A DNA stretch of 64,000 nucleotides from Mameliella sp. CS4 (GCF_019392335.1 NZ_JAHXRQ010000001.1:558001-622000); one strand, 5' to 3'; counted from the first letter of the stretch, positions 8,832 through 18,117 are shown. Numbers and translations are program-made. Notes: a model not told the origin generated them from the sequence alone.

Positions 8832-8846
8832 TTAATCGAGTGGTAA
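8832..8846. promoter_or_regulatory. CtrA-like site upstream of motB
   Basis: TTAA, seven bases, GTAA: the spacing and half-sites match the alphaproteobacterial CtrA motif TTAA-N7-TTAA with one mismatch. It lies 47 bases before the motB start, in the divergent region shared with the YjbH gene. Three more such sites occur before other flagellar units in this window. Confidence 0.5.
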
Positions 8847-8893
8847 GCCGCCCAACTTTAAACCTGTACCCAGGTGAGAGAAAGGTGGGAATG

Positions 8894-9724
8894 ATGAGTG
8901 GCGACAGCAATGTCGCGCCAGTCATCATCAAACGCAAAAAGGTGATTGCGGGTGGAGGGCATCATGGCGGTGCCTGGAAGGTGGCCTATGCCGACTTCGT
9001 GACCGCGATGATGGCCTTTTTCATGTTGATGTGGCTGTTGAACGCGACAACGGAAAAACAACGCAAGGGGATCGCGGACTACTTCAGTCCGACGATTGCA
9101 GTGGCCCGGGTTTCGGGCGGTGGCAGCGGTGCATTGGGCGGGGATTCCGTCTTTGCCGAAAACACGCTGCCAAGGGTCGGTACCGGGGCCACCAGCCTGC
9201 GGCCACAGGCCGAAAGCAGCCGGGATCCTGGCCTGGACAGCAAGGTGTCGGAAGGTCCGGAAACCGCCGAGTTCAAGAAGGTCGAAGAGTTTCTGATGGG
9301 CCGCGGCGGCGAAAGCATGGTCGCTGACGAGCTGCTGAAGCACATCGTCACCGAGGTGACGGACGAAGGTCTGGTGATCGAGTTCTTCGAAACCGCGCAG
9401 GCGCGGCTTTTCGATGACGAGGCACGGCCGACGCAGCTGTTGAAGGACCTGGCCCTGGTGCTGGCACGTGCATCCGATGTCGTGACCAATCCCGTTGCGA
9501 TCGAAACGCATACGACCAGCTATCCGGTTGTCCTGGCCGAGAACCCGGCATGGCAGATATCGCGCGACCGGGCAGAGGTCTTTCGCGAACTGGTCATCGC
9601 GCGCGGTCTGAAGGAAGAGCGCGTGCAGCGCCTGACGGCCTATGCGGACCGGGAACCCAGCACCTCCAACCTGCTGGACCCGCGCAACAGCCGGATCGAG
9701 GTTGTCTTTCTGAGAAGGAACTGA
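8894..9724 (+). CDS. motB: Flagellar stator protein MotB
   Basis: A 276-residue stator subunit that anchors MotA to peptidoglycan. One membrane segment spans about 29-50 (KVAYADFVTAMMAFFMLMW). D34 is the proton-carrying aspartate. A plug and linker follow, then an OmpA-like peptidoglycan-binding domain over about 160-276, with SRDRAEVFRELVI near residue 225 and DPRNSRIEVVFLRRN at the end. There are two adjacent ATGs, at 8891 and 8894; the AGGTGG at 8883-8888 gives a better spacing to the second. motA is 5 kb downstream, so the two stator genes are not adjacent. Confidence 0.93.
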   Translation: MSGDSNVAPVIIKRKKVIAGGGHHGGAWKVAYADFVTAMMAFFMLMWLLNATTEKQRKGIADYFSPTIAVARVSGGGSGALGGDSVFAENTLPRVGTGATSLRPQAESSRDPGLDSKVSEGPETAEFKKVEEFLMGRGGESMVADELLKHIVTEVTDEGLVIEFFETAQARLFDDEARPTQLLKDLALVLARASDVVTNPVAIETHTTSYPVVLAENPAWQISRDRAEVFRELVIARGLKEERVQRLTAYADREPSTSNLLDPRNSRIEVVFLRRN

Positions 9725-9749
9725 CTCAGTTTTCGTGGGATTTTACCTG

Positions 9750-9764
9750 TTAGGCCCGCGTTAA
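9750..9764. promoter_or_regulatory. CtrA-like site upstream of flgE
   Basis: TTAG, seven bases, TTAA, lying 55 bases before the flgE start. It differs from TTAA-N7-TTAA at one base. It probably drives the flgE-flgK-flgL-flgI unit. Confidence 0.5.
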
Positions 9765-9819
9765 ACCCACGCCTTTATCTGTTGTCGTGAATTTGGAGCG
9801 ACAGCAGAAAGGCTAGTCC

Positions 9820-11124
9820 ATGACAATCTCCTCTTCCCTCAATGCAGGTGTTGCGGGTCTCGCGGCCAATGCGACCCGGCTGGGAACCATTTCCGACAAC
9901 ATCGCGAACTCCGCGACCAAGGGGTACAAACGGGTCGAGACGGACTTCTCCTCGATGGTGATCGCGTCGAACGGGTCAGGCTATACCGCCGGCGGCGTGC
10001 GCACGACCACCACGCGGATCATCGACCAGAGCGGGGCGCTGGTTGGCACCAGCAACGCGACCGACATCGCGGTGCGCGGCAACGGTTTCATCCCCGTCGC
10101 CGAGGCGACGGAATTCGCGGCAACCGGCGATCCGCAGATGTTCCTGACGACCACCGGATCGTTCAGGGTCGATGCCGACGGCTATCTGCGCACGGAATCG
10201 GGCCTGATGCTGATGGGGTGGCCGGCCAATTCGGATGGCTCTCTGGCCACCTATGCGCGGGATACGGCGGAAAGTCTTGAACCGGTCCGGATCAACCGCA
10301 ACCAGGTCACGTCAGAGCCCACGACGGCGATCACACTGGGTGCGAACCTTGCGGCCTCGGCCACCGATTTCGATGCCGCCGGGGGGCCAGAGGTCCTGCC
10401 GATTGAATACATCGACAACCTGGGCCGGTCCGAAACCCTGACGGTGACTTTCTCGCCGACGATCCCGGCCACCGGGTCCTCGAACGAATGGACGATGACC
10501 ATCGTCGATTCCGCCACGGCGGCGGGCGGCAACCCGGTCGGCGAATATACCGTGACCTTCAACACCGGCGCGGCGGACGGCGGTACGCTGTCCACGGTGA
10601 CGACCACCACGGGCGGCACCTACAATGCCACCGATGGAACGATTATTGTCACCACCAACGGTGGCCCGGTCGAAATCACCATCGGCGCTCCCGGTACCAG
10701 CGGCGGGCTGACCCAGGTCGGTGACAGCTTCAAGGCGCTGAATATTTCCAAGGACGGCTCGGCGGCCGGGTCCATGACCACGGTCGAGATCGACGAAAAC
10801 GGTTTTGTCCACGCATTGTTCGATACCGGCGCCTCGCGCGTGATCTACCAGGTGCCCCTGGTCGACGTACCGAACCCCAACGGGCTGATCTCGATGGACA
10901 AGCAGATCTACATGCCCTCGCCGGAAAGCGGGAGTTTCTTCCTCTGGGACGCGGGCGACGGTCCGGTCGGTGATGTCGTACCCTTTGCGCGCGAGGAAAG
11001 CTCGACCGACGTGGCCAACGAACTGACCGCGATGATCCAGACCCAGCGGGCCTATTCGTCGAACGCCAAGGTCATCCAGACCGTCGACGAGATGCTGCAG
11101 GAAACCACCAATATCAAGCGCTGA
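9820..11124 (+). CDS. flgE: Flagellar hook protein FlgE
   Basis: A 434-residue hook subunit, exported by the flagellar apparatus to build the universal joint. The N-terminal rod/hook domain has NAGVAGLAANATRLGTISDN followed by IANSATKGYKRV. The C-terminal domain has LTAMIQTQRAYSSNAKVIQT. The middle region is rich in Thr and Gly, as usual for the surface-exposed D1/D2 parts. There is no signal peptide, as expected for a type III substrate. It is followed by flgK after 35 bases that include an attenuator-like hairpin. Confidence 0.95.
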   Translation: MTISSSLNAGVAGLAANATRLGTISDNIANSATKGYKRVETDFSSMVIASNGSGYTAGGVRTTTTRIIDQSGALVGTSNATDIAVRGNGFIPVAEATEFAATGDPQMFLTTTGSFRVDADGYLRTESGLMLMGWPANSDGSLATYARDTAESLEPVRINRNQVTSEPTTAITLGANLAASATDFDAAGGPEVLPIEYIDNLGRSETLTVTFSPTIPATGSSNEWTMTIVDSATAAGGNPVGEYTVTFNTGAADGGTLSTVTTTTGGTYNATDGTIIVTTNGGPVEITIGAPGTSGGLTQVGDSFKALNISKDGSAAGSMTTVEIDENGFVHALFDTGASRVIYQVPLVDVPNPNGLISMDKQIYMPSPESGSFFLWDAGDGPVGDVVPFAREESSTDVANELTAMIQTQRAYSSNAKVIQTVDEMLQETTNIKR

Positions 11125-11144
11125 CGGATCATCCGTCAGCTTTT
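11121..11144 (+). terminator. Attenuator-like hairpin between flgE and flgK
   Basis: CTGACGG and CCGTCAG form a 7-bp stem, extendable to 9 with an ATCAT centre, immediately followed by CTTTT. The left arm contains the flgE stop codon. It would let only part of the transcription continue into flgK, fitting the need for far more hook than junction protein. Confidence 0.5.
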
Positions 11145-11159
11145 CCAGGGGGTCGCTAA

Positions 11160-12608
11160 ATGTCTCTATCCGGTGCGCTGTACAATGCCTTCAGCGGGCT
11201 CAAGGCCAATTCACGGGCCGCGGGCCTGGTGTCGACGAATATCTCAAACGCGACCACCGAAGGGTATGGCCGGCGAACACTGGGCCTTGCGCCCGGTGCC
11301 GTCGGGACCACCGGCGGCGTGCGCATCACCGGAACGGTGCGCCATTCCGATCCGGTTCTGACCGGGGACAGGATGGCGTCGGACGCAACCCTCGCTCATG
11401 CGACGGTCGGGTTCGAATTCGCCAGCCGGATCGAGGATCTGGTGGGCGAGTCCGGTACGCCGGGATCGCTGACCGATCGCGTCAATGCCTTCGAGAACGC
11501 GCTGCTGACGGCCTCATCCAACCCGGCCTCGACCCAGCGGCTGGAACTGGTGGCGAATACGGCGGACTCACTGGCCCGGGCGCTGAACGGCCTCAGCGAC
11601 GAGGTTCAATCCGCCCGGCAGACGGCGGATAACCGGATCGCGGCACAGGTCGAAACCCTGAATTCCGCCCTCTCACGGCTGGATTCGCTGAACGACAATA
11701 TCGTTCGGGCCGGTTCGACCGGGACCGACCCGACGAGCTTTTACGACGAACGCCAGAGGGTGCTCGACAGCATCGCCGAAACCGTGCCGTTGCGGGTTGT
11801 CGAACGGGAAAAAGGCGACATCGCGGTCTTTACCCGGGGGGGGGCTGTTCTGCTGGATGGTCGCCCCTTCGAGGTGGGGTTCGAACCGAACAGCGCCATC
11901 GGTCCGGGCATGACCTTCGCCAACGACGATCTGTCGGGCCTGACGCTGAACGGGGTTCCCGTCGACACCCAGGGCATGAGCATGTTCGCCGGCGGCAGCC
12001 TGGCTGCCCAGTTCGAGATCCGCGACGTGGACGCGGTCGAACGCCAGGCGCAACTGGACGGGATCGCGCGCGACCTGATCGAACGGCTTGGCCCCGGCGG
12101 GCCGGACGCAACGCTGGCCGCGACCGATCCCGGGCTGTTCACTGACGGTGGCGCTGCCTTTGCAGCTGTGGATGAAACCGGCATTGCCGGCCGGATCGAG
12201 ATCAACGGCCTTGTTGCCCCTGACAGCGGCGGGGCATGGCGCCTGCGTGACGGCCTTGGGGCGGTGACCCAGGGCGACGTAGGGGACGCCCGCCTGCTCC
12301 AGGGTATCTCGGATGCGCTGGGCGCCTCCAGCGTCCCGGCCTCTGGCGGCCTGACCGCCATCGCGCGCAGCTTTGCGAACCATATCTCGGAATTCGCCTC
12401 CTCCGCGGTCGGAGAACGGGTGCGCGCCGAAAACGCCCAGACCTTCGTGTCGATCCAGAACACGGCCCTGTCCGAACTGGAACTGTCCAAGGGCGTTGAT
12501 ACCGACCAGGAACTGCAGCGGCTGATGCAGATCGAACAACACTATTCCGCCAACGCCAAGGTCATGTCGACGGTCGACAGCCTGCTCGAGCGGTTGATGT
12601 CCATTTAA
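11160..12608 (+). CDS. flgK: Flagellar hook-filament junction protein FlgK
   Basis: A 482-residue FlgK (HAP1). The N-terminus has the conserved ALYNAFSGLKANSRA and SNATTEGYGRRT stretches. The C-terminus has LQRLMQIEQHYSANAKVMST and a closing LLERLM. It lies between hook and filament and is exported by the flagellar type III pathway. It is followed by flgL after 12 bases. Its length is at the short end for the family, as is usual in Rhodobacterales. A run of nine G at 11837-11845 lies inside the reading frame. Confidence 0.94.
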   Translation: MSLSGALYNAFSGLKANSRAAGLVSTNISNATTEGYGRRTLGLAPGAVGTTGGVRITGTVRHSDPVLTGDRMASDATLAHATVGFEFASRIEDLVGESGTPGSLTDRVNAFENALLTASSNPASTQRLELVANTADSLARALNGLSDEVQSARQTADNRIAAQVETLNSALSRLDSLNDNIVRAGSTGTDPTSFYDERQRVLDSIAETVPLRVVEREKGDIAVFTRGGAVLLDGRPFEVGFEPNSAIGPGMTFANDDLSGLTLNGVPVDTQGMSMFAGGSLAAQFEIRDVDAVERQAQLDGIARDLIERLGPGGPDATLAATDPGLFTDGGAAFAAVDETGIAGRIEINGLVAPDSGGAWRLRDGLGAVTQGDVGDARLLQGISDALGASSVPASGGLTAIARSFANHISEFASSAVGERVRAENAQTFVSIQNTALSELELSKGVDTDQELQRLMQIEQHYSANAKVMSTVDSLLERLMSI

Positions 12609-12620
12609 GGAGGGCCCGTG

Positions 12621-13619
12621 ATGGAAGTTATCGGGGATATGGCACGCTCACTGGTGCTGCGTGCCAACCAGGTACGTCTGCGCCAGGAAATGGACCAGCT
12701 GGCAGTCGAGGTCGCCACCGGGTTTGTCAAAGACGCGGGACAGCACCTGCACGGCGACCTGACCGGCCTGCAGTCCATCGACCGGTCGCTGGCGCGGCTG
12801 GACACCTATCGCGTCAATACGACCGAGGCCACTTTCCTCTCCGGAACGATGCAGACCGCCCTGGACGAGATCCAGGACCGCAGCGAGATCCTTTCGCAAT
12901 CGCTGATCGCCGCCGAGCTGACGCCGAATTCGGCCCTGCTGAACACGATGTCGGACGATGCGGAAAACGCGCTGGGACAGGTATTGAACGGGTTGAACCG
13001 CTCGGTGGCCGGGCGGTTCCTGTTTTCCGGCACCGCGACCGACCGCGAGGCGGTACAGGACGTCGACGATGTGCTGACCGCGGCGCGCACGGCGTTGACC
13101 GGACAGACCGACTTGGCCGGGATCGAGGCGGCGCTGGACAGTTTCTTTGGCGCGGGCGGAACCTATGAGACTACCGTCTATCAGGGATCTGACACCGGGC
13201 TTGCACCCTTGAAACTCAGCGAGACCGAAAGTGCCAGTCTCGACATCCGGGCCACCGACCCGGTGTTCCGCGAGGTGCTGAAGCCGATGATCATGGCGGC
13301 GTTGGCCACTGATGCCACGTTGGGCCTGTCGCAGGACGTGCAGATCGAGATGCTCACAACCGCCGGGCAGGACCTGCTGGCCGCCCAGCAGGACGTGGTC
13401 GAATTGCGCGCAGGGCTTGGCGCGTTGGAGGCGCGGGTCGAAGAGACCACCGCGCGCAACTCGGCCGAGCATACGGCCACCAATATCGCGCGGCTCGATC
13501 TTGTCGGGACCGACCAGTACTACACCGCGTCCCGCTACGAGAACATCCGGACCCAACTGGAAAGCCTTTATACGATCACCGCGCGGTCACAGCGACTGTC
13601 GCTTGCGGAGTTCCTCTGA
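12621..13619 (+). CDS. flgL: Flagellar hook-filament junction protein FlgL
   Basis: A 332-residue FlgL (HAP3), the second junction protein. The N-terminal flagellin-like helix contains MARSLVLRANQVRLRQEMDQ. The C-terminal helix has DQYYTASRYENIRTQLESL. I chose the ATG at 12621 because AAGGAGGG at 12607-12614 is six bases away; the GTG directly before it is only three bases from that site. The stop overlaps the flgI start by one base (TGATG). Confidence 0.92.
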   Translation: MEVIGDMARSLVLRANQVRLRQEMDQLAVEVATGFVKDAGQHLHGDLTGLQSIDRSLARLDTYRVNTTEATFLSGTMQTALDEIQDRSEILSQSLIAAELTPNSALLNTMSDDAENALGQVLNGLNRSVAGRFLFSGTATDREAVQDVDDVLTAARTALTGQTDLAGIEAALDSFFGAGGTYETTVYQGSDTGLAPLKLSETESASLDIRATDPVFREVLKPMIMAALATDATLGLSQDVQIEMLTTAGQDLLAAQQDVVELRAGLGALEARVEETTARNSAEHTATNIARLDLVGTDQYYTASRYENIRTQLESLYTITARSQRLSLAEFL

Positions 13620-14725
13620 TGCTGACACGTTTCTTCACCGCCTTTGTCATAGTGGTTTCACTTGCCCTTCCGGCGGCCTCCCAATCGGTCCGGATCAAGG
13701 ACCTGGTCGAAGTCGACGGCGTGCGGTCGAACGACCTGGTCGGGTATGGCCTGGTCGTGGGTCTGAACGGCACCGGGGACGGGTTGCGCAATTCACCCTT
13801 CACCGAAGAGATCATGACCAACATCCTGGAACGGCTGGGTGTGAACGTGACCGGCGAACAGTTTCGCCCGCGCAACGTGGCCGCGGTCCTGGTGACGGGC
13901 AAACTGCCGCCTTTTGCGCGGATCGGCAGCCAGATCGACATCACGGTGTCGGCCATAGGCGATGCAAAAAGCCTTTTGGGCGGAACGCTGATCATGACCC
14001 CGCTGAACGCGGCGGACGGGCAGATCTACGCTGTCGCCCAGGGCACGATCATTGCGGGCGGTGTCGAGGCCGAGGGTGAGGCAGCCCGTGTGGTACAAGG
14101 TGTGCCGACGGCGGGCGTCATTCCCTCGGGCGCACGGGTCGAGCGTGAAGTACCCTTTGATTTCACGCAGTTGTCGACGTTGCGCCTTGCGCTGCGCGAG
14201 CCGGATTTCACCACGGCCGCGCGGATAGAGGACGTGATCAACCGGGCCATCGGGCGCCGGGCGGCCACGATGCTGGACGCGGGGACGGTCCAGGTCGACC
14301 TGCAGCGCAGTGGCGCGCGGTCTCCGGCCCGCGCCGTCGTGGCGATCGAGAACCTTGCGGTTGAGCCACAGCGACGCGCACGGGTTGTCGTCGATCAGCG
14401 CTCGGGCACCATCGTGATGGGCGCGGACGTGCGGATTTCCCGCGTCGCGGTATCGCAGGGTAACCTGACCCTTCGGATCGAGGAGGCACCGCTTGCGATC
14501 CAGCCCAACCCCTTCAGCGATGGTGACACCGTGGTGGTCCCGCGGACCGGTGCCCTGATTGAGGAAGACCCGGGCATCGGCCTGGCCGAAGTGCCGACCG
14601 GCACCAACCTGTCCGAGGTCATCGCCGGCCTCAATGCCTTGGGTGTGAGCCCGAGGGACATGATCGACATTCTCAAGAGCATCAAGGCCGCCGGCGCCCT
14701 GCATGCGGATTTCGTGGTGATGTGA
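13619..14725 (+). CDS. flgI: Flagellar P-ring protein FlgI
   Basis: A 368-residue P-ring subunit, exported by Sec and assembled around the rod in the peptidoglycan layer. A signal peptide covers about 1-21 (ending PAASQ). It is followed by VRIKDLVEVDGVRSNDLVGYG and LVVGLNGTGD, the strongest family signature. The C-terminus has the usual EVIAGLNALGVSPRDMIDIL. It is translationally coupled to flgL. Its partner flgH and the chaperone flgA are in the opposite-strand operon at 23-24 kb. Confidence 0.96.
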   Translation: MLTRFFTAFVIVVSLALPAASQSVRIKDLVEVDGVRSNDLVGYGLVVGLNGTGDGLRNSPFTEEIMTNILERLGVNVTGEQFRPRNVAAVLVTGKLPPFARIGSQIDITVSAIGDAKSLLGGTLIMTPLNAADGQIYAVAQGTIIAGGVEAEGEAARVVQGVPTAGVIPSGARVEREVPFDFTQLSTLRLALREPDFTTAARIEDVINRAIGRRAATMLDAGTVQVDLQRSGARSPARAVVAIENLAVEPQRRARVVVDQRSGTIVMGADVRISRVAVSQGNLTLRIEEAPLAIQPNPFSDGDTVVVPRTGALIEEDPGIGLAEVPTGTNLSEVIAGLNALGVSPRDMIDILKSIKAAGALHADFVVM

Positions 14726-14793
14726 AGAGCCGCTGAGGCTTTCTTAACGGCTGGCTGTCAGGCTGGCGACGGCACAGGAGCGGGAGAGCGCAG

Positions 14794-15663
14794 ATGCTCG
14801 GAATCATTGGTATCGTTGTGATCTTTGCGATGGTCTTCGGCGGCTATCTCGCGGCGGGTGGCAAGCTGGCGATCATCCTCAAGGCGCTGCCCTTCGAATT
14901 CATGATGATCGGAGGCGCGGCCACGGGTGCCTTCCTGATCAGCAATGACGGCGCGACGGTCAAGCATACGATCAAGGACGTCGCCAAGGTCTTCAAGGGT
15001 GCCAAGTGGAAACCGGACGACTACCGCGATCTTTTGTGCCTGCTGTTCGAGCTGATCCGACTTGCACGGCAGAACCCTGTCGCCATCGAGGAGCACGTCG
15101 AAACTCCCTCCGAGTCGAATATTTTTGCCAAGTATCCCAAGATCCTGGCGGACATCCACGCGATCGAGCTGATCTGTGACACGATGCGGTCTGTGTCGAT
15201 GAACTACGACGATCCCCATCAGGTCGAAGAGGTGCTCGACAAGCGGTTGGATGCGATGCAGCACCACGCCCTGATGCCCAGTCACGCCCTGCAAAGCATG
15301 GCGGACGCGCTGCCTGCGTTGGGGATCGTCGCGGCGGTTCTGGGCGTGATCAAGACGATGGCCTCGATCGATCAGCCGCCCGAGGTGTTGGGCAAGTTGA
15401 TTGGCGGCGCGCTGGTCGGGACTTTTCTGGGCGTTTTCCTGGCCTATGGTTTGGTTGGACCCTTCGCGGCCAAGGTCAAGACCGTGGCCGAAGAGGACCT
15501 GCACTTCTACCACCTGATCCGCGAAGTGCTGGTCGCGAACCTGCACAACCATGCAACCAACATCTGTATCGAGGTCGGCCGCCAGAACACGCCGGATCAC
15601 TACCGGCCCAGCTTCGAGGATCTTGAGGATGCGCTGAAATCCGTCAAGCAGGAGGCGGCATGA
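14794..15663 (+). CDS. motA: Flagellar stator protein MotA
   Basis: A 289-residue stator ring subunit with four membrane segments: two near the N-terminus (about 1-22 and 33-52) and two near 170-190 and 203-223. Between them is the cytoplasmic domain that contacts the rotor. LPALGIVAAVLGVIKTMA and GALVGTFLGVFLAYGLVGP are typical. It starts 68 bases after flgI and overlaps the next gene by four bases, so that protein is made together with the stator. Confidence 0.95.
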   Translation: MLGIIGIVVIFAMVFGGYLAAGGKLAIILKALPFEFMMIGGAATGAFLISNDGATVKHTIKDVAKVFKGAKWKPDDYRDLLCLLFELIRLARQNPVAIEEHVETPSESNIFAKYPKILADIHAIELICDTMRSVSMNYDDPHQVEEVLDKRLDAMQHHALMPSHALQSMADALPALGIVAAVLGVIKTMASIDQPPEVLGKLIGGALVGTFLGVFLAYGLVGPFAAKVKTVAEEDLHFYHLIREVLVANLHNHATNICIEVGRQNTPDHYRPSFEDLEDALKSVKQEAA

Positions 15664-17930
15664 TCCGTATCGCATTCCTGATCCTTCTCTCGGTCTGGCC
15701 CCTCGTTCTCTCGGCGCAGACCGTAACCGTGCGCAGCGGTGAACACGGAGAGTTCACGCGCCTGGTGCTGACGGTCCCTGCGGGCACGAAATGGGCGCTA
15801 TCCCCTGACGCAGAACGCAATCAACTGGGGTTGGAGCTCGACGGTGGGCCCTATGAATTCGACACCTCGTCGGTCTTCGATCGGATCGGAACCGGTCGCA
15901 TCCGTGATCTCGTGGTGGCGGAGGGCGGGCGCCAGCTGGATATCGCGCTGGCCTGCCAATGCGAGGCCGAGGCCTTCGTGCTGCGGAATACCATGCTGGT
16001 CGTCGATATCTCCGCCTCCGAGGTGCCGCTTGCGCAGGCGGTCCGCACCGGTCCGAAACCGCCAGAGCCTCGAGGACTTCGACCGTCGTCGGTTGTTCTG
16101 GATCTTTCCCGCGTCCGCATTGCCGATGGTCCCAGGATCGGGCCGGAGCCTGTTCGCGACCCGGGTCTTTCCTATCTTGCTCAGCGCGTGGACCTGGATC
16201 CCACCGCTGCCGCGCTTGATCGCGCGGATCGCGATCCTTCTGTCGCGCGGGACCTGGGCAACCAGATTGCGGCTGACCTGGCGATTGCGGCTACCCAGGG
16301 CTTGCTGGATCCGGCGGTGACCCCGCCCCCGGCACCTGCTCCGAAACTTGTCGAGCCGGCGCCCAAATCCCGCAGCGCATCCCCTGCGGCTGACCCCGGC
16401 GAACAGGCGCGCCAGTTGGCCGCCGGTATGTCCGGACTGGATCACAAGACCCTGCAGAAAGGTCGCATCTCGATCGGCGGCGACACTTGCCTGCCGGACA
16501 GCAGCCTGGCCCTCGCGACCTGGGCCAAACCCGACGACGATCCCAACCTGGCGCTGGCAAAGCGACGCAGCGCGGTCTTCGGCGAGTTCGACCGCATCGG
16601 GGAAGAGGCCCTGTTGAGCTACGCCAAGACCTTGATCTACTATGGGTTCGGTGCCGAGGCACGCAGTGTCCTGTCACTGCAGCCAGAGGTGGAGGCGCCG
16701 GTCGTGACGGCGCTGTCCTATCTGGTGGACGGTGACGGTGATCCCATGGCTCTCTTCTCTCGACAGGCACATTGCGAGGGACCGGCCGCGCTTTGGTCCG
16801 TTCTTTTTCAGGCGCCACCGAGCGGGTCGCCTCAAATCGCCGAGTCGGCGATCCTCCGCAGCTTCGAGGCATTGCCAAAACACCTTAGAACATATCTGGG
16901 ACCGATCCTGGTCGAGCATCTTGCCACGGCGGGCTATCCCGATACGGCACGCGATGTCCTGCGTCGGATGCAACGCATGGAGGGGCAAGAGACGGACAGT
17001 ATCGCGCTGGGCAAGGCACAACTTGCGCTTCGCGATGGCGATCCTGTTGAAGCGGGCAAAAGGTTGCAGGATCTCTCCATCGCCGGCGGACCCGAGGCGG
17101 CGCGGGCCGTGGCCGCAGCCATCGACCTGGCTGAAGCGACGGATGCGCCGGTTCCGACACGGATCGTCGAGCTTTCGGATGCCTTCGCGACCGAACTGCG
17201 CAACAGTGAGGATGGCCCGAAACTCTGGCAAGCCCATGTGCGGTCTTTGCTGATCAACGGTCATTTCGATACAGCTTTCAATGAGTTGGACTCGCCGCAC
17301 GGCATGCCCCCAGAGATTGCCGAGACAATGCGGCAGACGGCCATGCGTTTCCTTGTCGACAAGGCAGCGGATGTCACTTTCCTGAAATTCGCGACCCGCG
17401 CCCTCGCAGACGGGGAAAATCCCGGGCAGGACGCCCTGGGAATCGCGATCGCGGAGAGATTTCTCGATCTGGGCCTTGCCGACTCCGCCGTGCAGCAACT
17501 CGATACCCTGTCAGAGCCGACCAGCGCACCGGAGGCGCGAATCGCCCGTGCGCGCGCACTGTTGGCGCTGGATCGGCCGGAAGAGGCGGAGATCATCCTG
17601 ATCGGCCAGCGTGGGGACGAGGTCGCGCGCCTTCGAGCCGAGGCTCGCAGCCAGATGGGAGATCATGTCTTCGCAAAGTCCATTTTCGCGGATGCAGGGA
17701 AAACCAGCGAGGCGGTGACCTCTGCCTGGCTGTCGGGCGATTGGCAGGACGTTGCGGAAAGCGACACCGCGTTGGCGCCTGCGGCCGAGTTGATGCAGCA
17801 GGATCCGCCGGCCTTTGACCCGGCGCGTGTCAGCTTGGCCGGTGTCGATGCTGTCTTTGATGCCAGCATCCGCTCGCGAGAGACGTTGCGCACGCTCCTT
17901 GATGCCACTGCTATTCCGCCCAACCCATAA
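15660..17930 (+). CDS. Large exported protein of unknown function, coupled to motA
   Basis: A 756-residue protein I do not recognise. Residues 1-19 form a signal peptide ending LSAQ. About 20-125 looks like a beta-rich domain with two paired cysteines (ACQCEAEAF). About 215-245 is a Pro/Ala-rich linker. From about 260 to the end it is helical with TPR-like packing (repeated Ala/Leu patterns such as ARSVLSL, ARDVLRRM, AEIILIGQ). The ATGA overlap with motA and the flagellar surroundings point to a periplasmic motility role. It could be an analogue of rhizobial MotC, but I see no direct similarity. Confidence 0.6.
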   Translation: MIRIAFLILLSVWPLVLSAQTVTVRSGEHGEFTRLVLTVPAGTKWALSPDAERNQLGLELDGGPYEFDTSSVFDRIGTGRIRDLVVAEGGRQLDIALACQCEAEAFVLRNTMLVVDISASEVPLAQAVRTGPKPPEPRGLRPSSVVLDLSRVRIADGPRIGPEPVRDPGLSYLAQRVDLDPTAAALDRADRDPSVARDLGNQIAADLAIAATQGLLDPAVTPPPAPAPKLVEPAPKSRSASPAADPGEQARQLAAGMSGLDHKTLQKGRISIGGDTCLPDSSLALATWAKPDDDPNLALAKRRSAVFGEFDRIGEEALLSYAKTLIYYGFGAEARSVLSLQPEVEAPVVTALSYLVDGDGDPMALFSRQAHCEGPAALWSVLFQAPPSGSPQIAESAILRSFEALPKHLRTYLGPILVEHLATAGYPDTARDVLRRMQRMEGQETDSIALGKAQLALRDGDPVEAGKRLQDLSIAGGPEAARAVAAAIDLAEATDAPVPTRIVELSDAFATELRNSEDGPKLWQAHVRSLLINGHFDTAFNELDSPHGMPPEIAETMRQTAMRFLVDKAADVTFLKFATRALADGENPGQDALGIAIAERFLDLGLADSAVQQLDTLSEPTSAPEARIARARALLALDRPEEAEIILIGQRGDEVARLRAEARSQMGDHVFAKSIFADAGKTSEAVTSAWLSGDWQDVAESDTALAPAAELMQQDPPAFDPARVSLAGVDAVFDASIRSRETLRTLLDATAIPPNP

Positions 17931-18001
17931 AATTCGTTACGGTTTCTCAATTCTTCTGCCTTAGCCAGAGAGTAGGGCAGAAGGATTGGAGAGGCCGGAA
18001 A

Positions 18002-18115
18002 ATGGCGCGTGCGTGCAAACTGGCAGACGACCGAACCGACAAGAACTTTGAACGCGGCACCGGCCCGAGGCCGGTGCCCTGCGTTTGCGGGTTGTCGCCA
18101 GAGCGAGGTCGCTGA
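18002..18115 (+). CDS. Possible 37-residue small protein or leader peptide before flhA
   Basis: A short frame of 37 codons starts at ATG 18002. It has a strong ribosome site, GGAGAGG at 17988-17994, seven bases upstream, and its TGA ends two bases before the flhA ATG. The peptide is basic, rich in Arg and Pro, and contains CVCG near residue 29; it has no signal or membrane segment. A perfect 10-bp hairpin (18056-18078) lies inside it. It may couple translation into flhA or encode a small protein. Short frames arise by chance, so confidence is limited. Confidence 0.4.
   Translation: MARACKLADDRTDKNFERGTGPRPVPCVCGLSPERGR
18056..18078 (+). promoter_or_regulatory. Perfect 10-bp hairpin in the flhA leader
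   Basis: GGCACCGGCC and GGCCGGTGCC enclose a three-base loop (CGA), 40 bases before the flhA start. There is no T-run after it. It may be an RNA stability or attenuation element, and a ribosome translating the short frame at 18002 would have to melt it. Confidence 0.5.
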
Positions 18116-18117
18116 AC

